Position numbers and translations under genes: made by a program. Source: Micromussa lordhowensis (taxonomy: Eukaryota; Cnidaria; Anthozoa; Scleractinia; Lobophylliidae). Taken from it: a stretch of DNA of 64,000 nucleotides. The stretch is taken from contig OZ026608.1 of NCBI GenBank assembly GCA_964020085.1, positions 19,416,144 to 19,480,143 on the forward strand. The letters run 5' to 3'. This document shows, piece after piece, positions 11,645-23,450 of the stretch (the first letter of the stretch is position 1; each line of letters opens with the position of its first letter). Under the pieces are notes generated by a model, which saw only the letters and a program-made list of their open reading frames with translations, made no database searches and had not been told where the DNA came from.

Positions 11645-12004
11645 GCCCCAATATTATGTACACTTCTGGATGTATTGGGCTTGATGGAGGATTCTTCTTG
11701 GGGTTTCACGAGCATAAATCCCCCATCCATCAAACTACAGGCGTATATGTCAGTTGACAAAAATAATGTTGTTGCTAATGATGTTGTTATGCTAACAAAA
11801 CCTTTATATGTTTAACACGAGCCTATACAATCAACAGGAAGTAATAATTATTTAATGTAGACAAGAAAAGGGCAACTGGTACAACTGATATTTAGTCATA
11901 TTTTTGTAACTGCAACAAGATTGTCCAGAGACTAAAAAAAAACAATGAAAAACTTTAACTTCGAGTAGCCAGTGTTTGTGATTATGTCGTGAGCCCTCAG
12001 ATTA
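11645..12004. other. Intergenic spacer within ISL2EU copy 1
   Basis: Non-coding sequence between the convergent YqaJ and transposase genes. It is closely mirrored at 62751-63121. Confidence 0.6.
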
Positions 12005-13571
12005 TTATTCAGATAAAATGGGATCCTGAACGTTACATAAGAAACTACAGACCGTCCACATTTGGTTGACTAGAGGAATAGAAGTTAACTGTGTTATTCT
12101 GTCAAAAATGGGGAAATTTTTAATTTTATTAATAGCTCTCTCTACATGGATTCGTAAAGAAGCAATGACTTGTGTTTTAACCACATCTTCGGCTGGCATT
12201 TGCTGAGATTGCCCAAGAAATAGGGGAATATTCAAAGAGACTCCCAGAAGGAGTAGGTCCTCGATTGTGAAACTTTTGTCGGCCATTACGTCGTCACCCT
12301 CATTAAACGGTAAGTCTAGGAGGCCACTCCTTTCAACAATCTCTCTGTCCGAGACGCTGCCAGCGTAAAGCTCACTTATGAATGTTATTGCTTCTGAAGG
12401 GGCTATTCCAGTAAGTCCTTTCAGAGTGGTGTGATTCTTGTAGGAAGTGAATAATCTGCTGTTCAGGAGCAGGCTGCTTGACATTTGGCATTTTATCTCT
12501 GTACAGTCAAGGATAACTCGTGTCTTGGGATATTTAGACTTGAAATCTTCAGGCATAGATTTATCAACTTCCTCTCGGTTGGGCCAAATATTTATAGTGC
12601 CAAAACGAAGATACATAAAGTTCATCCAGGAAACAAAAATCCTGTTGACTGTTGGCTGGGAGATTCCAAATAAAATTGCCAAATCTGCCTCATTAACTCT
12701 TGTCGCAATCGGCACATGACTAAAAAAAATTCATCTCCTGGTTTTTCTGATTGTCTCCATCGTAATGATGTGCCTGGACCTTTTTGTCGGTCGAACGCCA
12801 GTAGCGGATGTTTTGTCCGTTTTCCCCTGGGTTTAAGTATGGCAGCGTGGCCTGGAATGTCTGCAAGTTTGGAAACCCAGTGTAAAACGAAATAGATTCA
12901 TCTCCAGACAGATTATCTATACAAAACATGCGTGACTTTAATTCTCCGTTCTCCTCGAGTTGACGCTTAATTTCTGCCTGGGCATTTCTCAATTGGGCTT
13001 CTGTATTACCTAGTTTCTCTCTTGAAATTGACACTTCCTCATCTAACCGCGCAGTTTTCTCTTGAGCTTGTAACAACTGGAATCGTAATGACTCGCATGA
13101 ATCTTATGATTCGGTTTTTACGATTTCAGCTGTTTCGAGAGAAACGGTATCGTCCGCTTCGGATGCTATGTCGCTGCTTACCGTGACTGATTCTACCGTG
13201 AATGATTCTCCCAGTCAACCCTTGCTCTTCTTCTGTGAAAATACTCTTGCAGAGGGCGGCGGTCTCTTTCGCAGTGAAGTGCGCCATGCAAATTTCGAAG
13301 GAACTCCGGTGATGTCTACACTCATCTTCTTTCCTCCAAGGCCTTTTTTGATTTCGCTTTCACGAAAATGCAGTGAGCAAGCTTTTATAATTTCCGTCAG
13401 TTTGAATTTCGTTCTAACGTCTTTTCGAATCTTCTGCAGCCATGGAGCTCGAAGGTTTGAATCTTTCGAAAAATTGAAGAAGCCGACTCTCTTTCCGTTA
13501 GCGTCCAGGGTTCCTCTCTGGTTGCAAAGAGGAACACAGAAATTTATATTTGAACTCGAACTCATCCCCAA
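12005..13571 (-). pseudogene. THAP-domain DDE transposase (ISL2EU), copy 1
   Basis: On the minus strand from 13571 an N-terminal THAP domain is clear: CVPLCNQRG, FFNFSKD, an invariant Trp (APWLQ), and ACSLHF. A coiled-coil-like segment follows (12720-13076; QAQEKTARLDEE, EIKRQLEENGE). A helix-turn-helix-like region (FGISQPTVNRIFVSW) precedes the DDE_Tnp_4 catalytic core (VILDCTEIKC, then SVSDREIVE, then IHVERAINK as the D-D-E residues). The copy is dead: TGA replaces an Arg codon at the end of the THAP part (near 13215), TAA replaces Gln in TESQDSC (near 13104), and a deletion near 12720 removes about 16 residues and shifts frame. Confidence 0.85.
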
Positions 13572-14945
13572 TGAAAATAGCAGTCAGGAAACTGTCACAT
13601 TAAAGAAATCGCTTTTAGATGACCGATAATTTCAACGTCAGTTGGCCAGTTAATTGGCCAAAGTTTGCACGAAAACAAATTTTTATCCCAAAACGCCTCG
13701 ATTCCATGTTCGGCCGTGCATTCGTCCCAGGTTGGCGGCCATTAGTGAATAAGGTGTATAGGTATTGAATGACGATGATTGCTCTCCCCCCAAAATGCTG
13801 TACTTCAAATCCCTCCAAAAACACATCTTCCTCTCATTCTGCAACGATTTTGAATCACACTGTCGCATGTGCACATGCATTCTCCTTAGAAGGAAAACAT
13901 TGTTAATCCTTCGATGAAGTCACAGGCCAACTCGCCCCATTCTTCGCTACTGCTCGGCCACGGCCGCGGAAAGGGCTAAGATTACCATAAAAATTCGTAG
14001 AAGATTTAACAAAATAACAACAAGGACAATTTTTTCCCAGTGTTGATCCGAAAATTAAGGAGATTTATATAAGCGAACAAAACTTTGGGGGTTAGTAGCA
14101 CTTTGAAGGTTATTAGATCAATACTTTAAAGGTAGAAATTCCTGGGCGTATAGAACACTGTGATGTATAATTTATGGTATTTATCGCACTATCCTTTAAA
14201 GACATTGGCTCAAAACGTTCTTCGAATCGTTGTTTTCGAAGGTCATAATTTGCATTTTGTGCAGTCTTTTAGCTATATCTTTTTTTCCTCACGAACAATT
14301 TTTGTCTTAAGTTTTTAAGGATAATTTGTAAACCAAAATTATGCAAGAAAAAATTATAGGTCACCGTCCTCGTTTAAGAGAAAACGAGCATTTATTTCGC
14401 TGTTGAGCTTAACTTGAGGGAAATCTCTTAGGTTGAGTAATTACACGCACTCATGTGCGCGCGCTGATGGCGCAAAAATGGTGCGCAGTAGGGATGCGCA
14501 ATGAAATACTGAGGAATCACCTTTAATGTAGCTGACGCGAGGCGCGGGAAAAGGCCACGATTGGTTTGGCGCCAATCGTGTAGGGTACTTGATGGAAAGC
14601 CAACTACTTTTCGACATTACAACCAAAACCGCTGAATCTACCTTTGTGCATTAAGTTTATTTATAACTTAAAAAAAACACTTTGTACAAGCAGAGTAACA
14701 GATGGATCCTTTGAACTTAAATTCAATTGTTTTCAACCAGAAAAGGGAAACATACGAAAACTCTTCTCTGGAAATTACGCGCCTGAAACTACAGAAAAAT
14801 TGCAAAGTTCGTGAACAACTAAATTTCACTACTTCAAGGAATAACAACATTCCTGAAGCACCAACTTTGACAAAAAAAATTACGTCGTGGTTAACCTAAC
14901 CAACATTATTATAAACAAGAACGAAAAAAAAGGAAAGGGCAAGGT
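13572..14945. repeat. ISL2EU end and ZNF2 3' flank
   Basis: To about 13757 this is transposon terminal sequence, shared with 28613-28790 and inverted 55880-56068. From there it is the common ZNF downstream module (compare 1890-3056). No gene. Confidence 0.6.
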
Positions 14946-16694
14946 TTACATACGCGTCGTCTGGCTATATCTCATATGATCATCGTAATGTTGGATAAGA
15001 CATGGCTCCCTACTAAATTCTTTCTGACAAATCCAACAGGTCAGGCTTTCAACTTGGCTTAAATTTTCTTCAGTCGACGACATCAACATACCAGACTCTT
15101 TGCTAGCATGAGTTGTTGTTGGCTCCTGGAGATGTATTCTAAGTTTTAGGTTCTGACCATGCTGCTTGAGTTTTAACGAACTGTCTTTTGCGTGTTTTTG
15201 TTCATGACGCCTGCAATTTGCTAATTGCCTAAAGCACTTATTACAATGCTTGCATGTATACGGCTTCTCTCCTGTGTGAATTCGTTCATGTATCTTGCAA
15301 TTTGATGAGCCGGTAAAGCCCTTATTACAATACTTGCATGTATACGGCTTCACTCCTGTGTGAGTTCGTTCATGTATCTTGCAATTAGATGAGCCGGTAA
15401 AGCCCTTGTTACAATACTTGCATGTATACGGCTTCTCTCCTGTGTGAGTTCGTTCATGTATCTTGCAATTAGATGAGCCGGTAAAGCCCTTATTACAATG
15501 CTTCCATGTATACGGCTTCACTCCTGTGTGAGTTCGTTCATGTATCTTGCAATTAGATGAGCCGGTAAAGCCCTTATTACAATGCTTGCATGTATACGGC
15601 TTCACTCCTGTGTGAGTTCGTTCGTGTTGCTTCCAGTCTGATGACTGGCTAAAGACCTTTTTACAATGCTTGCATGAATATGGTTTCATTCCTGTGTGAG
15701 TTCGTTCATGTATCTTGCAATTTGATGAGCCGGTAAAGCCCTTATTACAATACTTGCATGTATACGGCTTCACTCCTGTGTGAGTTCGTTCGTGTTGCTT
15801 GCATTGTGATGACTGGCTAAAGACCTTTTTACAATGCTTGCATGAATATGGTTTCATTCCTGTGTGAGTTCGTTCATGTATCTTGCAATTTGATGAGCCG
15901 GTAAAGCCCTTATTACAATACTTGCATGTATACGGCTTCTCTCCTGTGTGAGTTCGTTCATGAATCTTGTAACTTGATGATAGGCTAAAGCACTTATTAC
16001 AATACTTGCATGTATACGGCTTTTCTCCTGTGTGAGTTCGTTCATGTAGTTTGCAATGTGATAACTGGCGAAAGCACTTATTACAATACTTGCATGTATA
16101 CGGCTTCTCTCCTGTGTGAGTTCGTTCATGAATCTTGTAACTTGATGATAGGCTAAAGCCCTTATTACAATACTTGCATGTATACGGCTTCTCTCCTGTG
16201 TGAGTTCGTTCATGTATCTTGCAATTTGATGATAGGCTAAAGCACTTATTACAATACTTGCATGTATACGGCTTCACTCCTGTGTGAGTTTGTTCGTGTT
16301 GCTTGCAATGTGATGCCCACCTAAAGCACTTATTGCAATGCTTGCATGTATAGGGCTTCTCTTCTGTATGAATTCGTTTATGTATCTTACACTCTGATGA
16401 CTGGCTAAAGCACTTTTTACAATGCTTGCATGAATATGGTTTCATTTCTGTGTGAGTTCGTTCGTGTCTCTTGCAATGTGATGACTGGCTAAAGCCCTTA
16501 TTACAATGCTTGCATGTATACGGCTTCTCTCCTGTGTGAGTTCGCTCATGTTTCTTGCAATCTGATGACTGGTTAAAGCACTTTTTACAATGCTTGCATG
16601 TATACGGCTTCTCTCCTGTGTGAGTTCGTTCATGTTTCTTGCAAACTGATGATCGGCTAAAGCACTTGTTGCAATGGTTGCATGAATATGGCAT
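14946..16694 (-). CDS. C2H2 zinc-finger protein with 18 tandem fingers, ZNF2 (intact)
   Basis: Uninterrupted minus-strand frame of 582 residues from the ATG at 16694. I reject the longer GTG start at 16739, which lies inside the predicted intron; a CAG acceptor at 16710-16708 puts the exon start at 16707. Eighteen tandem C2H2 fingers with canonical TGEKPY or TGVKPY linkers are followed by a linker rich in K, S and T and a divergent terminal finger ([12 protein letters not shown], then H-x3-H). Finger 15 has Trp for the first Cys (KPYTWKHC), and fingers 7, 9 and 13 lack the extra Cys at helix position 4. No KRAB, SCAN, BTB or ZAD domain is encoded in this exon. It is a likely nuclear DNA-binding protein. 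As the only unbroken member it is the best candidate for a working gene in the cluster. Confidence 0.9.
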   Translation of the reverse strand: MPYSCNHCNKCFSRSSVCKKHERTHTGEKPYTCKHCKKCFNQSSDCKKHERTHTGEKPYTCKHCNKGFSQSSHCKRHERTHTEMKPYSCKHCKKCFSQSSECKIHKRIHTEEKPYTCKHCNKCFRWASHCKQHEQTHTGVKPYTCKYCNKCFSLSSNCKIHERTHTGEKPYTCKYCNKGFSLSSSYKIHERTHTGEKPYTCKYCNKCFRQLSHCKLHERTHTGEKPYTCKYCNKCFSLSSSYKIHERTHTGEKPYTCKYCNKGFTGSSNCKIHERTHTGMKPYSCKHCKKVFSQSSQCKQHERTHTGVKPYTCKYCNKGFTGSSNCKIHERTHTGMKPYSCKHCKKVFSQSSDWKQHERTHTGVKPYTCKHCNKGFTGSSNCKIHERTHTGVKPYTWKHCNKGFTGSSNCKIHERTHTGEKPYTCKYCNKGFTGSSNCKIHERTHTGVKPYTCKYCNKGFTGSSNCKIHERIHTGEKPYTCKHCNKCFRQLANCRRHEQKHAKDSSLKLKQHGQNLKLRIHLQEPTTTHASKESGMLMSSTEENLSQVESLTCWICQKEFSREPCLIQHYDDHMRYSQTTRM

Positions 16695-18930
16695 CTTTTC
16701 AACTGTCCTGTCAATATGGATGAAAGAGAAAAAAATCACATTAGGTTGTTATTTAACAGGTAGCCCATTGCATACCAGACTTAATTCATTCGATTTACAT
16801 GTTTTCAGAGCGTTCCTAGCCATTTTCTGATTGTAAGCCTTCATGGCCGTAAAAGTCCCTGTTAGTATGCCTCAGAGCTCTCATGTGGGGATAGGGGCAT
16901 GAGTAATAATATTTCAACCTAAGGTAAAGCGCCGCTTTCTTGCTTATTTTTTCACCAAATATAAAAACAAGTGGCCTGAATGAGTGAACCCCTTTAAGAA
17001 GAGCACTTTTAAGTAGAACACTAACTAGCCACACACTGGTTGCAAACTTATCCAAAACCTTTATATTGCATGAAAGTGTAACTTATCACAGCAAGGAATC
17101 TTTTTTGTTTTTTTACGTGGCTTCTGCAAATCCGAAGTTTGGAGCTTGTAATTAATAAAAATGTACAGAATCATCTGATAAATGATAGGGTCAACATTGT
17201 GATGGATTAAAATCTAATCTATGGGGGAGTAGAAAAACTCCTCGTTGCCTGAAGCAACAAATATGAAAGATGTGTGCCTGCCTAGCCACTAGACTGGAAG
17301 GCAGATTTAACGTTTTACCCTCCTATTATATGCTCACAATTATGTCATTTTGTAGTTAACAAATTTGAATTTAAACTGAGCTTAACTCGATCAGTACTCA
17401 TTGTGTCCTGATAAGGTATAAAGTTCAACAGGATAGGGAAATCAGTTCTTGGAACACAAAGTTTAATCATTAACTTTACTGAACTTGTGTAAACAACTTT
17501 TGCCCAATTTTACATCCCCAAATGTTACACCACAACAATCTAGTCTCCGTTACTTCTGTCAAAGAGGTGCAAATACATCATCTTGTAGAATTGTACTGTA
17601 GGTAATTTAAGTTTATGTTTCACTTGTACTTTTCGCTAGATATCACTGATTAACTGTGAAAACTAAATAGACAAACAATTCATAGATTTTGTTATTGGAG
17701 ATCAAGCAGGTGTAACTTAAGATTTTCTGTCTACCGAGATTTTGGTGATAAACAAGATCAAAGGGACCTAATCATGGCTACACGAAATTTGCTATAAAGT
17801 TAAATCACTGATGGCGAATTTTTAACAAAAACAATACATTATAGCAACAACATTCATTTTCAATGCACATTAGTTCTACAATTTGACCAGTTATTTGAAT
17901 AGCTCTCATTACCCTGTATTCTGTAGATAACCCTTAACCACTCACAGTTGTTTCTGTCAGAAGACAAGTGTTTTCTTTTTTGCTTAAAACTACTGTTTAA
18001 ACACTGACTAAGTGGTGGTACTAGTTAAATATGCTAGTTTCCAAATAAAAAAGGCTTGACCATCATTTTGTGTGTTATAAAGCATGCAAGGAAGTGACGA
18101 GTAGAGGACAGAAGTGTCACGTAAAACACAATCAGCAGAGTTGCATTTCTCCCACTTTCTCTAGTGTTGTCTTGAATACCTTGAGGGCTTTACAAAAAAA
18201 ATAATAAGCATGATGAGGCCTTTTTGTATTTGCTTTATAATAAAGCTGAACATTTTTCTCAGAAATGGGTTTGAAAGAGGTCTTACTCTTAGGCCTCTTA
18301 GGTCATGTGCTCAGTTACGACATCATGGATTATAAACTTATTTTTTTGGTTTGCCAACTCCTTCTCAAAGAACATCAGAGTTCCTTCAAGAAAAATACAC
18401 ACCACTTGGGATCTAATGTTAATTCTGTGGCAGAGCTATGTTGTTTTAGTTGTGAAAATTCATCTTCTGACTTGGGAAAAAATTGAGCTTTGTAATCACC
18501 TTAATTGCACATACACAGAAATGGCTGACGATGACGTAAGCTGTGTGCATTGTACTCTCAAAGAGCACACTGTTTAAACTAGTGGGAGCACTTTTACATT
18601 TTCATCTCAGTCAATGTAACATGCAGACTGTGGACACTCCAGACTGCTGAGGGTGAAATGAGACTGCCAATTCTAGACTTTGAAACTGATTTACATTACC
18701 ATTTCCATTATTCCATTTCCATTATTGAACATCAACTGTAAACAGACCAACCAAAGTGTTATTCAGGCTAACCTGCATAATGTTCAGAGTAACAGTGTTG
18801 CAATTCAGGCTACCCAGAGTGGAGACTTTCACTCTCATCAGCTTGAATAACGGCTTGTTTCGCCTGTTTATGGTTAGCTCTCGATAATGGAAATAACACT
18901 GCATTTTACCCCTGGTTCCTTGGTGTGACG
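16695..18930. other. ZNF2 upstream flank, probable 5' UTR intron
   Basis: Paralogous to 4943-7175 without the unit 1 inversion. Coding potential is not conserved; short ORFs such as 18265-18577 differ among copies. The splice acceptor lies at 16708-16710. Confidence 0.6.
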
Positions 18931-19137
18931 AAACGGCAACCCCAAAAAAATAACACAACTTCAAACTGTTAGAAACGTTTTTTCTTCACTTGCTGTTTCA
19001 CTCGATAACACTCACAAACTGAATAATTATGCTAATATTTATAAGCTGAGCGACATTCGCACGATCCTAGAACACAATAACAGTTTCGCAACCTACATGC
19101 TCTTGGAAAACTATTTCGATAATGTCTTTTGTACATT
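18931..19137. repeat. Unit 2-specific insertion of about 200 bp
   Basis: GGTTCCT is separated here from AGTCTGCAGTCC, which are adjacent in units 1, 4 and 5. The inserted sequence has no family features I recognise. Confidence 0.5.
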
Positions 19138-19214
19138 CCTAGTCTGCAGTCCATAGTCTGTCTGTAGTCTGCAGTCTGCATGTTACACCAACCAGTTGAC
19201 ATTTTGTTAACATA

Positions 19215-20036
19215 GGCACGCAAGGCGTGTAAGAGTTATTTTTTTCAATTAAAAGGTTATGAAGATAGGAGCATTTAAGGGAGTGTTTACAGTGAACGCC
19301 ACATGCATAACTCCCTCTCACTCGCCGATCTCATAGCCCTTTCAACCCCCAAGAGGAATTTGTGTAAAAAATACTCAAGTTAAGAGAACTTTTCGTATTT
19401 TATAAGAGTCCTAAGTTTACCCTTTTTACACAACACTAGTTTACCGAAAAAAGAAAGAGAAAAAAACACATCTGACAGGTTGACAGTCTAATTTAATTCA
19501 TTCCCATATGAAAAACAAAAGTGTCAAATTACCATTTGTAACTAAGAATAGCAAGCATCTCGTGGGAACAAGTAGTGATGATTTGCCAGCTCTAATTGAA
19601 TTTACTCCCTTCTGAAAACCAAGTGTCAAATTACGACTTGTAACTAAAAAATAAAATATCTTGTTATATTTCCATGCAACAACAACAAGACAATCGTTAC
19701 CTGTACCTATTGTAAACGTTCGAACTCTTTCAAATCAAAATAGTCTCGTTTCCTCTAAAACATTTCATAAGAACTAGAAGCAACGAGTATATTTGAATAC
19801 TTCCTCCTCTTTTATAGAAGAATAAATATGGCAGTTCTGAACTGTATCGGGATCAAATCTTCTCATGTACCATTTACTTTTAAAACAAGAAATTTGATTG
19901 GCTGTTTATAGTAGATCCGATCTGATTGGTGTGACATACATACATCTCTCACTCACTGAGTCACTGATCCATTGACCTGTCCACAACATACTCGATGCGC
20001 CGACTAAGAGATATTTTTTTTACAAAAAAATAACTC
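19215..20036. repeat. Unit 2-specific insertion of about 820 bp
   Basis: It splits a block that is continuous in unit 4 (near 37665). It contains two loosely similar sub-repeats around AAAGTGTCAAATTACC (19519) and AAGTGTCAAATTACG (19620). No ORF, no clear terminal repeats. Confidence 0.45.
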
Positions 20037-21233
20037 AATAAATGAAATATAATCAATAGTAACTGCCACAATTCAACACATTTTATGAATGTATTTAAAA
20101 GACATTCCTTAAGACCATCATACTAAAGATTGTTGTTGCGGTTGTCACTTTTGTAATTCTTTATCAAAGTTAGTGATTTGTAGTTCTTTATCACTGTTAG
20201 TTTACAATTGTGAGGCTACAATTTGCAGTTTACACTGATATCGTGAGTCGCAATGCATGTATAAATTCCAGTGTAGAAAATATTTTTATTGAATTCTTGT
20301 ACTATAAGCCAGACTTTACAGTGTAAATTAACGGTTGGTCCTTTGTTTACCTGAGTAATTATACTAAAACACTTATTAACCTCAAGCTTGTGAATATTGG
20401 TAAATATTACCCTCAACTTTCTCTCAGCAAATATTTACTTTGGCTATGCTGAATAATAATGTTAAATGTTACACCCAGTCTGTACTCTGCAGTCTACAGT
20501 CTGCATTTTACGCTGACCAGTTGACATTTTATTATAAATAAAATAAAATCAATAGTAACTACAACAATTGAACACATTTAATCAAAGTATTTAATAGTCA
20601 TTCCTTAAGACCATCGTAATTTTGTAATTCTTGCTCACTGCTAGTTTTGAGTCCCCTGAATCATGAAAAAACAATGACAGAAAATAAAGAGACTTACACT
20701 CTAGGGCCCACCTCAAAGCATGAACAACCACCTATGGTATATCATAAACTGCCACTTATAAGCCCCTCCACTTATAACTCTCCCCCCTTGAATTTCCATC
20801 TACTTGTAAACCAAAAAATCCACCTAGTTATAACACCCCCCCCCCCCCCCGCACATAAGTTCCCCTCAAGCTTTCCTTGTCTTGATTTTGTTTCATTATT
20901 ATGTTTTATTAAAAACTTAGTTAAAAACCAGTAGCTGAAACCTATTTCAAGCCACATAGCTATAGCTTGTGTCGAAATGATTCTATTTATTCTGGTTTAT
21001 AAGCCCCCTCGGGTATCAGCCCCCCCCCCCCTTCCCACTCCGCTTATAAGCCCATCTAAAAACCTTTAATACGAAGTTGTGTAAGCCAACGGCGAAGAGA
21101 GGCAGTTTATGATAAATTTCTACATAAAAAACACAGACTCTTCATTTCTATATTCCATGAGATGAAAAAGAAGTGACGCCGTGTTCTTTAACTTAGATAG
21201 ACATGGAAAAGGAATTCTTATAGACTCTCTTAC
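20037..21233. other. ZNF2 upstream flank, distal part
   Basis: Non-coding. Holds the second copy of the GACCAGTTGACATTTTAT block (20515-20640) and two poly-C tracts (near 20827-20841 and 21021-21031). Paralogous to 37690-39883 minus the MITE found there. Confidence 0.5.
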
Positions 21234-21310
21234 CTTTATAATCCAGCGACGAGATCTTCAACTCACATGTAGGCCGCCATTACGGTGATTACACTAGACC
21301 CCAGTCTCTC
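21234..21310 (-). other. Candidate non-coding first exon of ZNF2
   Basis: The minus strand reads a conserved block ending TTATAAAG then GTAAGAG (donor at 21233), with a 5-codon upstream ORF, ATGGCGGCCTACATGTGA. It is about 4.5 kb upstream of the ZNF2 acceptor and matches 9151 and 39884. Inferred only from conservation and splice consensus. Confidence 0.42.
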
Positions 21311-21595
21311 AACCGTAGAATTTCAAGGTTGGGGATTGGGTATGTACATTTTCCGAGAAATTCGCCTGCGTTGCAGCAGGACCCAATCAGCTAAAATCCC
21401 CGGTATAGTGGCGGTTTAGACTTAGGTTTAGTCTCATTTGCTTCTGAAACATGTTTCGTTCCCAAGGAAAGCAAGGAAAAAAATAAATAAACAAATTACA
21501 ATATTTAGAGAGAAAGGCACATCAGCTTTAGCTGGTTTTCATGTGGGTTCTCTATCCTGGACCTACTGGAGTTTAGAAATGTTGGTTTTTGCGGA

Positions 21596-21760
21596 GGGAG
21601 AAAAACCGGTAACCCCATCAAGTGGCAATATAACTGCTCTGCAAGAACTCCTTATGTCCCACAAAAAGGTTGGGTTTTCTCTGGAACTCTGAGAGAAAAC
21701 GTGTTGTTCGGATAACCGTACGAAGATTTACACAAATTTGCATTTTTCGTGCTAGCAATT
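21596..21760 (+). pseudogene. ABCC-type transporter fragment, copy 2
   Basis: From 21635 the plus frame reads TPYVPQKGWVFSGTLRENVLFG, then a TAA (21713) and PYEDLHKF. The YVPQ-x3-WVFSGTLRENVLFG pattern is the Q-loop region of the first nucleotide-binding domain of MRP/ABCC transporters. The frame that gives the preceding SSGNIT is offset by a 1-bp deletion at about 21634. Walker A and the signature motif are absent. It is a gene relic carried with the ZNF unit, or one exon of a lost gene. Confidence 0.65.
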
Positions 21761-22012
21761 AAAAATCCTTCAACAAGATCTTGACAAAAGGTTCAGTATT
21801 GTTGTATCAGTTAAATGAATGCACTGTTCCTTCGTTCTAAAGGTCTTTTATACGTACGCTAATAACCTGAGTGTTGTGTTTTGTTAAAAAACAAGCTCGT
21901 TCTCCTCCCAGGTCTCCTTCAGCTTCCTTTCAGCGCTGCAATCTCCGTCATTAAAGTCGAATCTATTCCGTTTTCCCTTACCCAAGGCAGCAGTGTTTGC
22001 TTTATAACATGA
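21761..22012. other. Spacer between units 2 and 3
   Basis: Non-coding, matches 40400-40620 in unit 4. Nothing recognisable. Confidence 0.5.
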
Positions 22013-23450
22013 TCTTAGCTAACCAAAAACCTAGACCACCAATCTTTCTCTTTTTTGCCCGATTTTCTGGTCTAGAAGACAACGCGCTCATACAAAACCT
22101 TCCGATCGGACTGTAATTCTTGTCTGCGTCATGCGGGGGGTCTCTGGTGATGTAATATTGCCCCCGCAGGGTTTTGGCCCAGAGCCCAACACCCGAGGAC
22201 GCATTAATACTGAGGACCCCCCCCCCGCGTATAAAGAATTTGAAATATTGGTGTAGTATCGGTACTGTGTGCGAATCGAGCCCGATTTGAAGAAACTTTG
22301 CGCGCACGGCGGCCCCGGTTTATTTTTCAGTAAGCTCGCAAGGCAACTCTGGGTAATTCTTGCAGCCACGAGGATGAGGAGAGGTATCACGTACGCGAGG
22401 ATACTTTACGATTGGTTCATGCTTCAGTGTGCACTATCGAGTTATGGAGCACGTGGGCAGTTTGGAGAGCACGAAAGAAGCGCAACTCTAGCTCTTTGAG
22501 TTCTCTCTAAACTTCCCAAGTTCTACATAACTCGGTAGTGCACAGCTAAAAGAATATAACACAGCCGGTGGAATTGTGCATCAAATCCAACGCAAAAAAC
22601 GGACAACAATATCAGACATTATTATATGGCTACAAAAGTACGTGCACTCTGATTGGCTGCTGGGCGGGCATTATTTTCTTGTAATGACCGGGCATTATGA
22701 AATTTTTTCTCGGCTCGACGGCTCTTTTGAGTTTTGAGTGAAAAACTATGTGCTCGTGGGCGAAAACAACAGAAAAGATGGACAAAGTACTACTATATTT
22801 TCAATAACTGAGAGAAAAATTAGCACACAGATACTTCTTTAGTATGAGCGACAAAGAAAGTCGTAGCGCGCGCAAGCGGATGTGGAAAATTACTTGCAGT
22901 GTTCAGTTTATTATATTCTTTTCAACAATAGTGCTAAAAAGGCCATATAATAAATAACTTATTAACCTCGTCCGTTCGGTCGTTACAGGAAAATCTCAGA
23001 CCTCGGCCTTAATGTATTGACCTCGCTATCGCTCGGTCAATACATCAAGGACTCGGTCTGAGATTTCCCTGTAATGACCTCACTCTCGGTTAACAAGTAG
23101 TATATAATAATGTCCGCTCGCGGGAAAAAAGACTTTCTGGGGAAGCGATTTGCTCACGCGATCAGCGTGCACTATCGGGATTTTAAGCAAGCTGACGTAT
23201 ACTTAATTTAATTGCGCGGCTCTGCTAGCTATGTTATAAAAGAAAGTAATGAATACTTCCATGTATGTACTTTCCATTTAAAATCAACCATTCCGACATT
23301 GATTTCTTAGCGGCCTGCAAGCGATCCCAAAAAGTGCATTGCTACAATACATGAACTGAATACATTTTCATAATAAATTAGTGGAAAAAAGGAGTTTTTT
23401 TAAACCAAGCACAATCGAGGAAATTGTAATTTTTATGATTAATCTATAAA
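22013..23450. repeat. Unit 3 head module
   Basis: Close copy of 43-1440 with a MITE inserted at 22617-23108 and without the unit 1-specific insertion. No gene. Confidence 0.7.
22617..23108. mobile_element. MITE with internal hairpin
   Basis: Absent from unit 1, where CAGACAATAATGG is continuous. The ends are TTATTATATGG and its near complement (GTATATAATAA). An internal foldback at about 22984-23082 pairs TCAGACCTCGGCCTTAATG with its complement around the palindromic core TCGCTATCGCTC. About 490 bp, no ORF. Confidence 0.65.

Larger units (their letters stand above)
10761..13757. mobile_element. ISL2EU-type DNA transposon, copy 1
   Basis: Two convergent genes lie in one repeated block: a YqaJ-like nuclease on plus and a THAP/DDE transposase on minus. 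The combination of a THAP-DDE_Tnp_4 transposase with a YqaJ protein is characteristic of the ISL2EU superfamily. The whole block recurs inverted from 55.88 kb to the window end, which shows that sequence from about 10776 on belongs to the element. The right limit near 13757 is set by comparison with units 1 and 3, where the ZNF flank (GGTATTGAATGA) is joined to different sequence. Exact terminal repeats were not resolved. Confidence 0.75.

Noticed and set aside
13168..13629. Plus-strand ORF of 153 codons opposite the THAP gene
   Set aside because: It is the shadow of the minus-strand THAP domain, which has clear C2CH residues.
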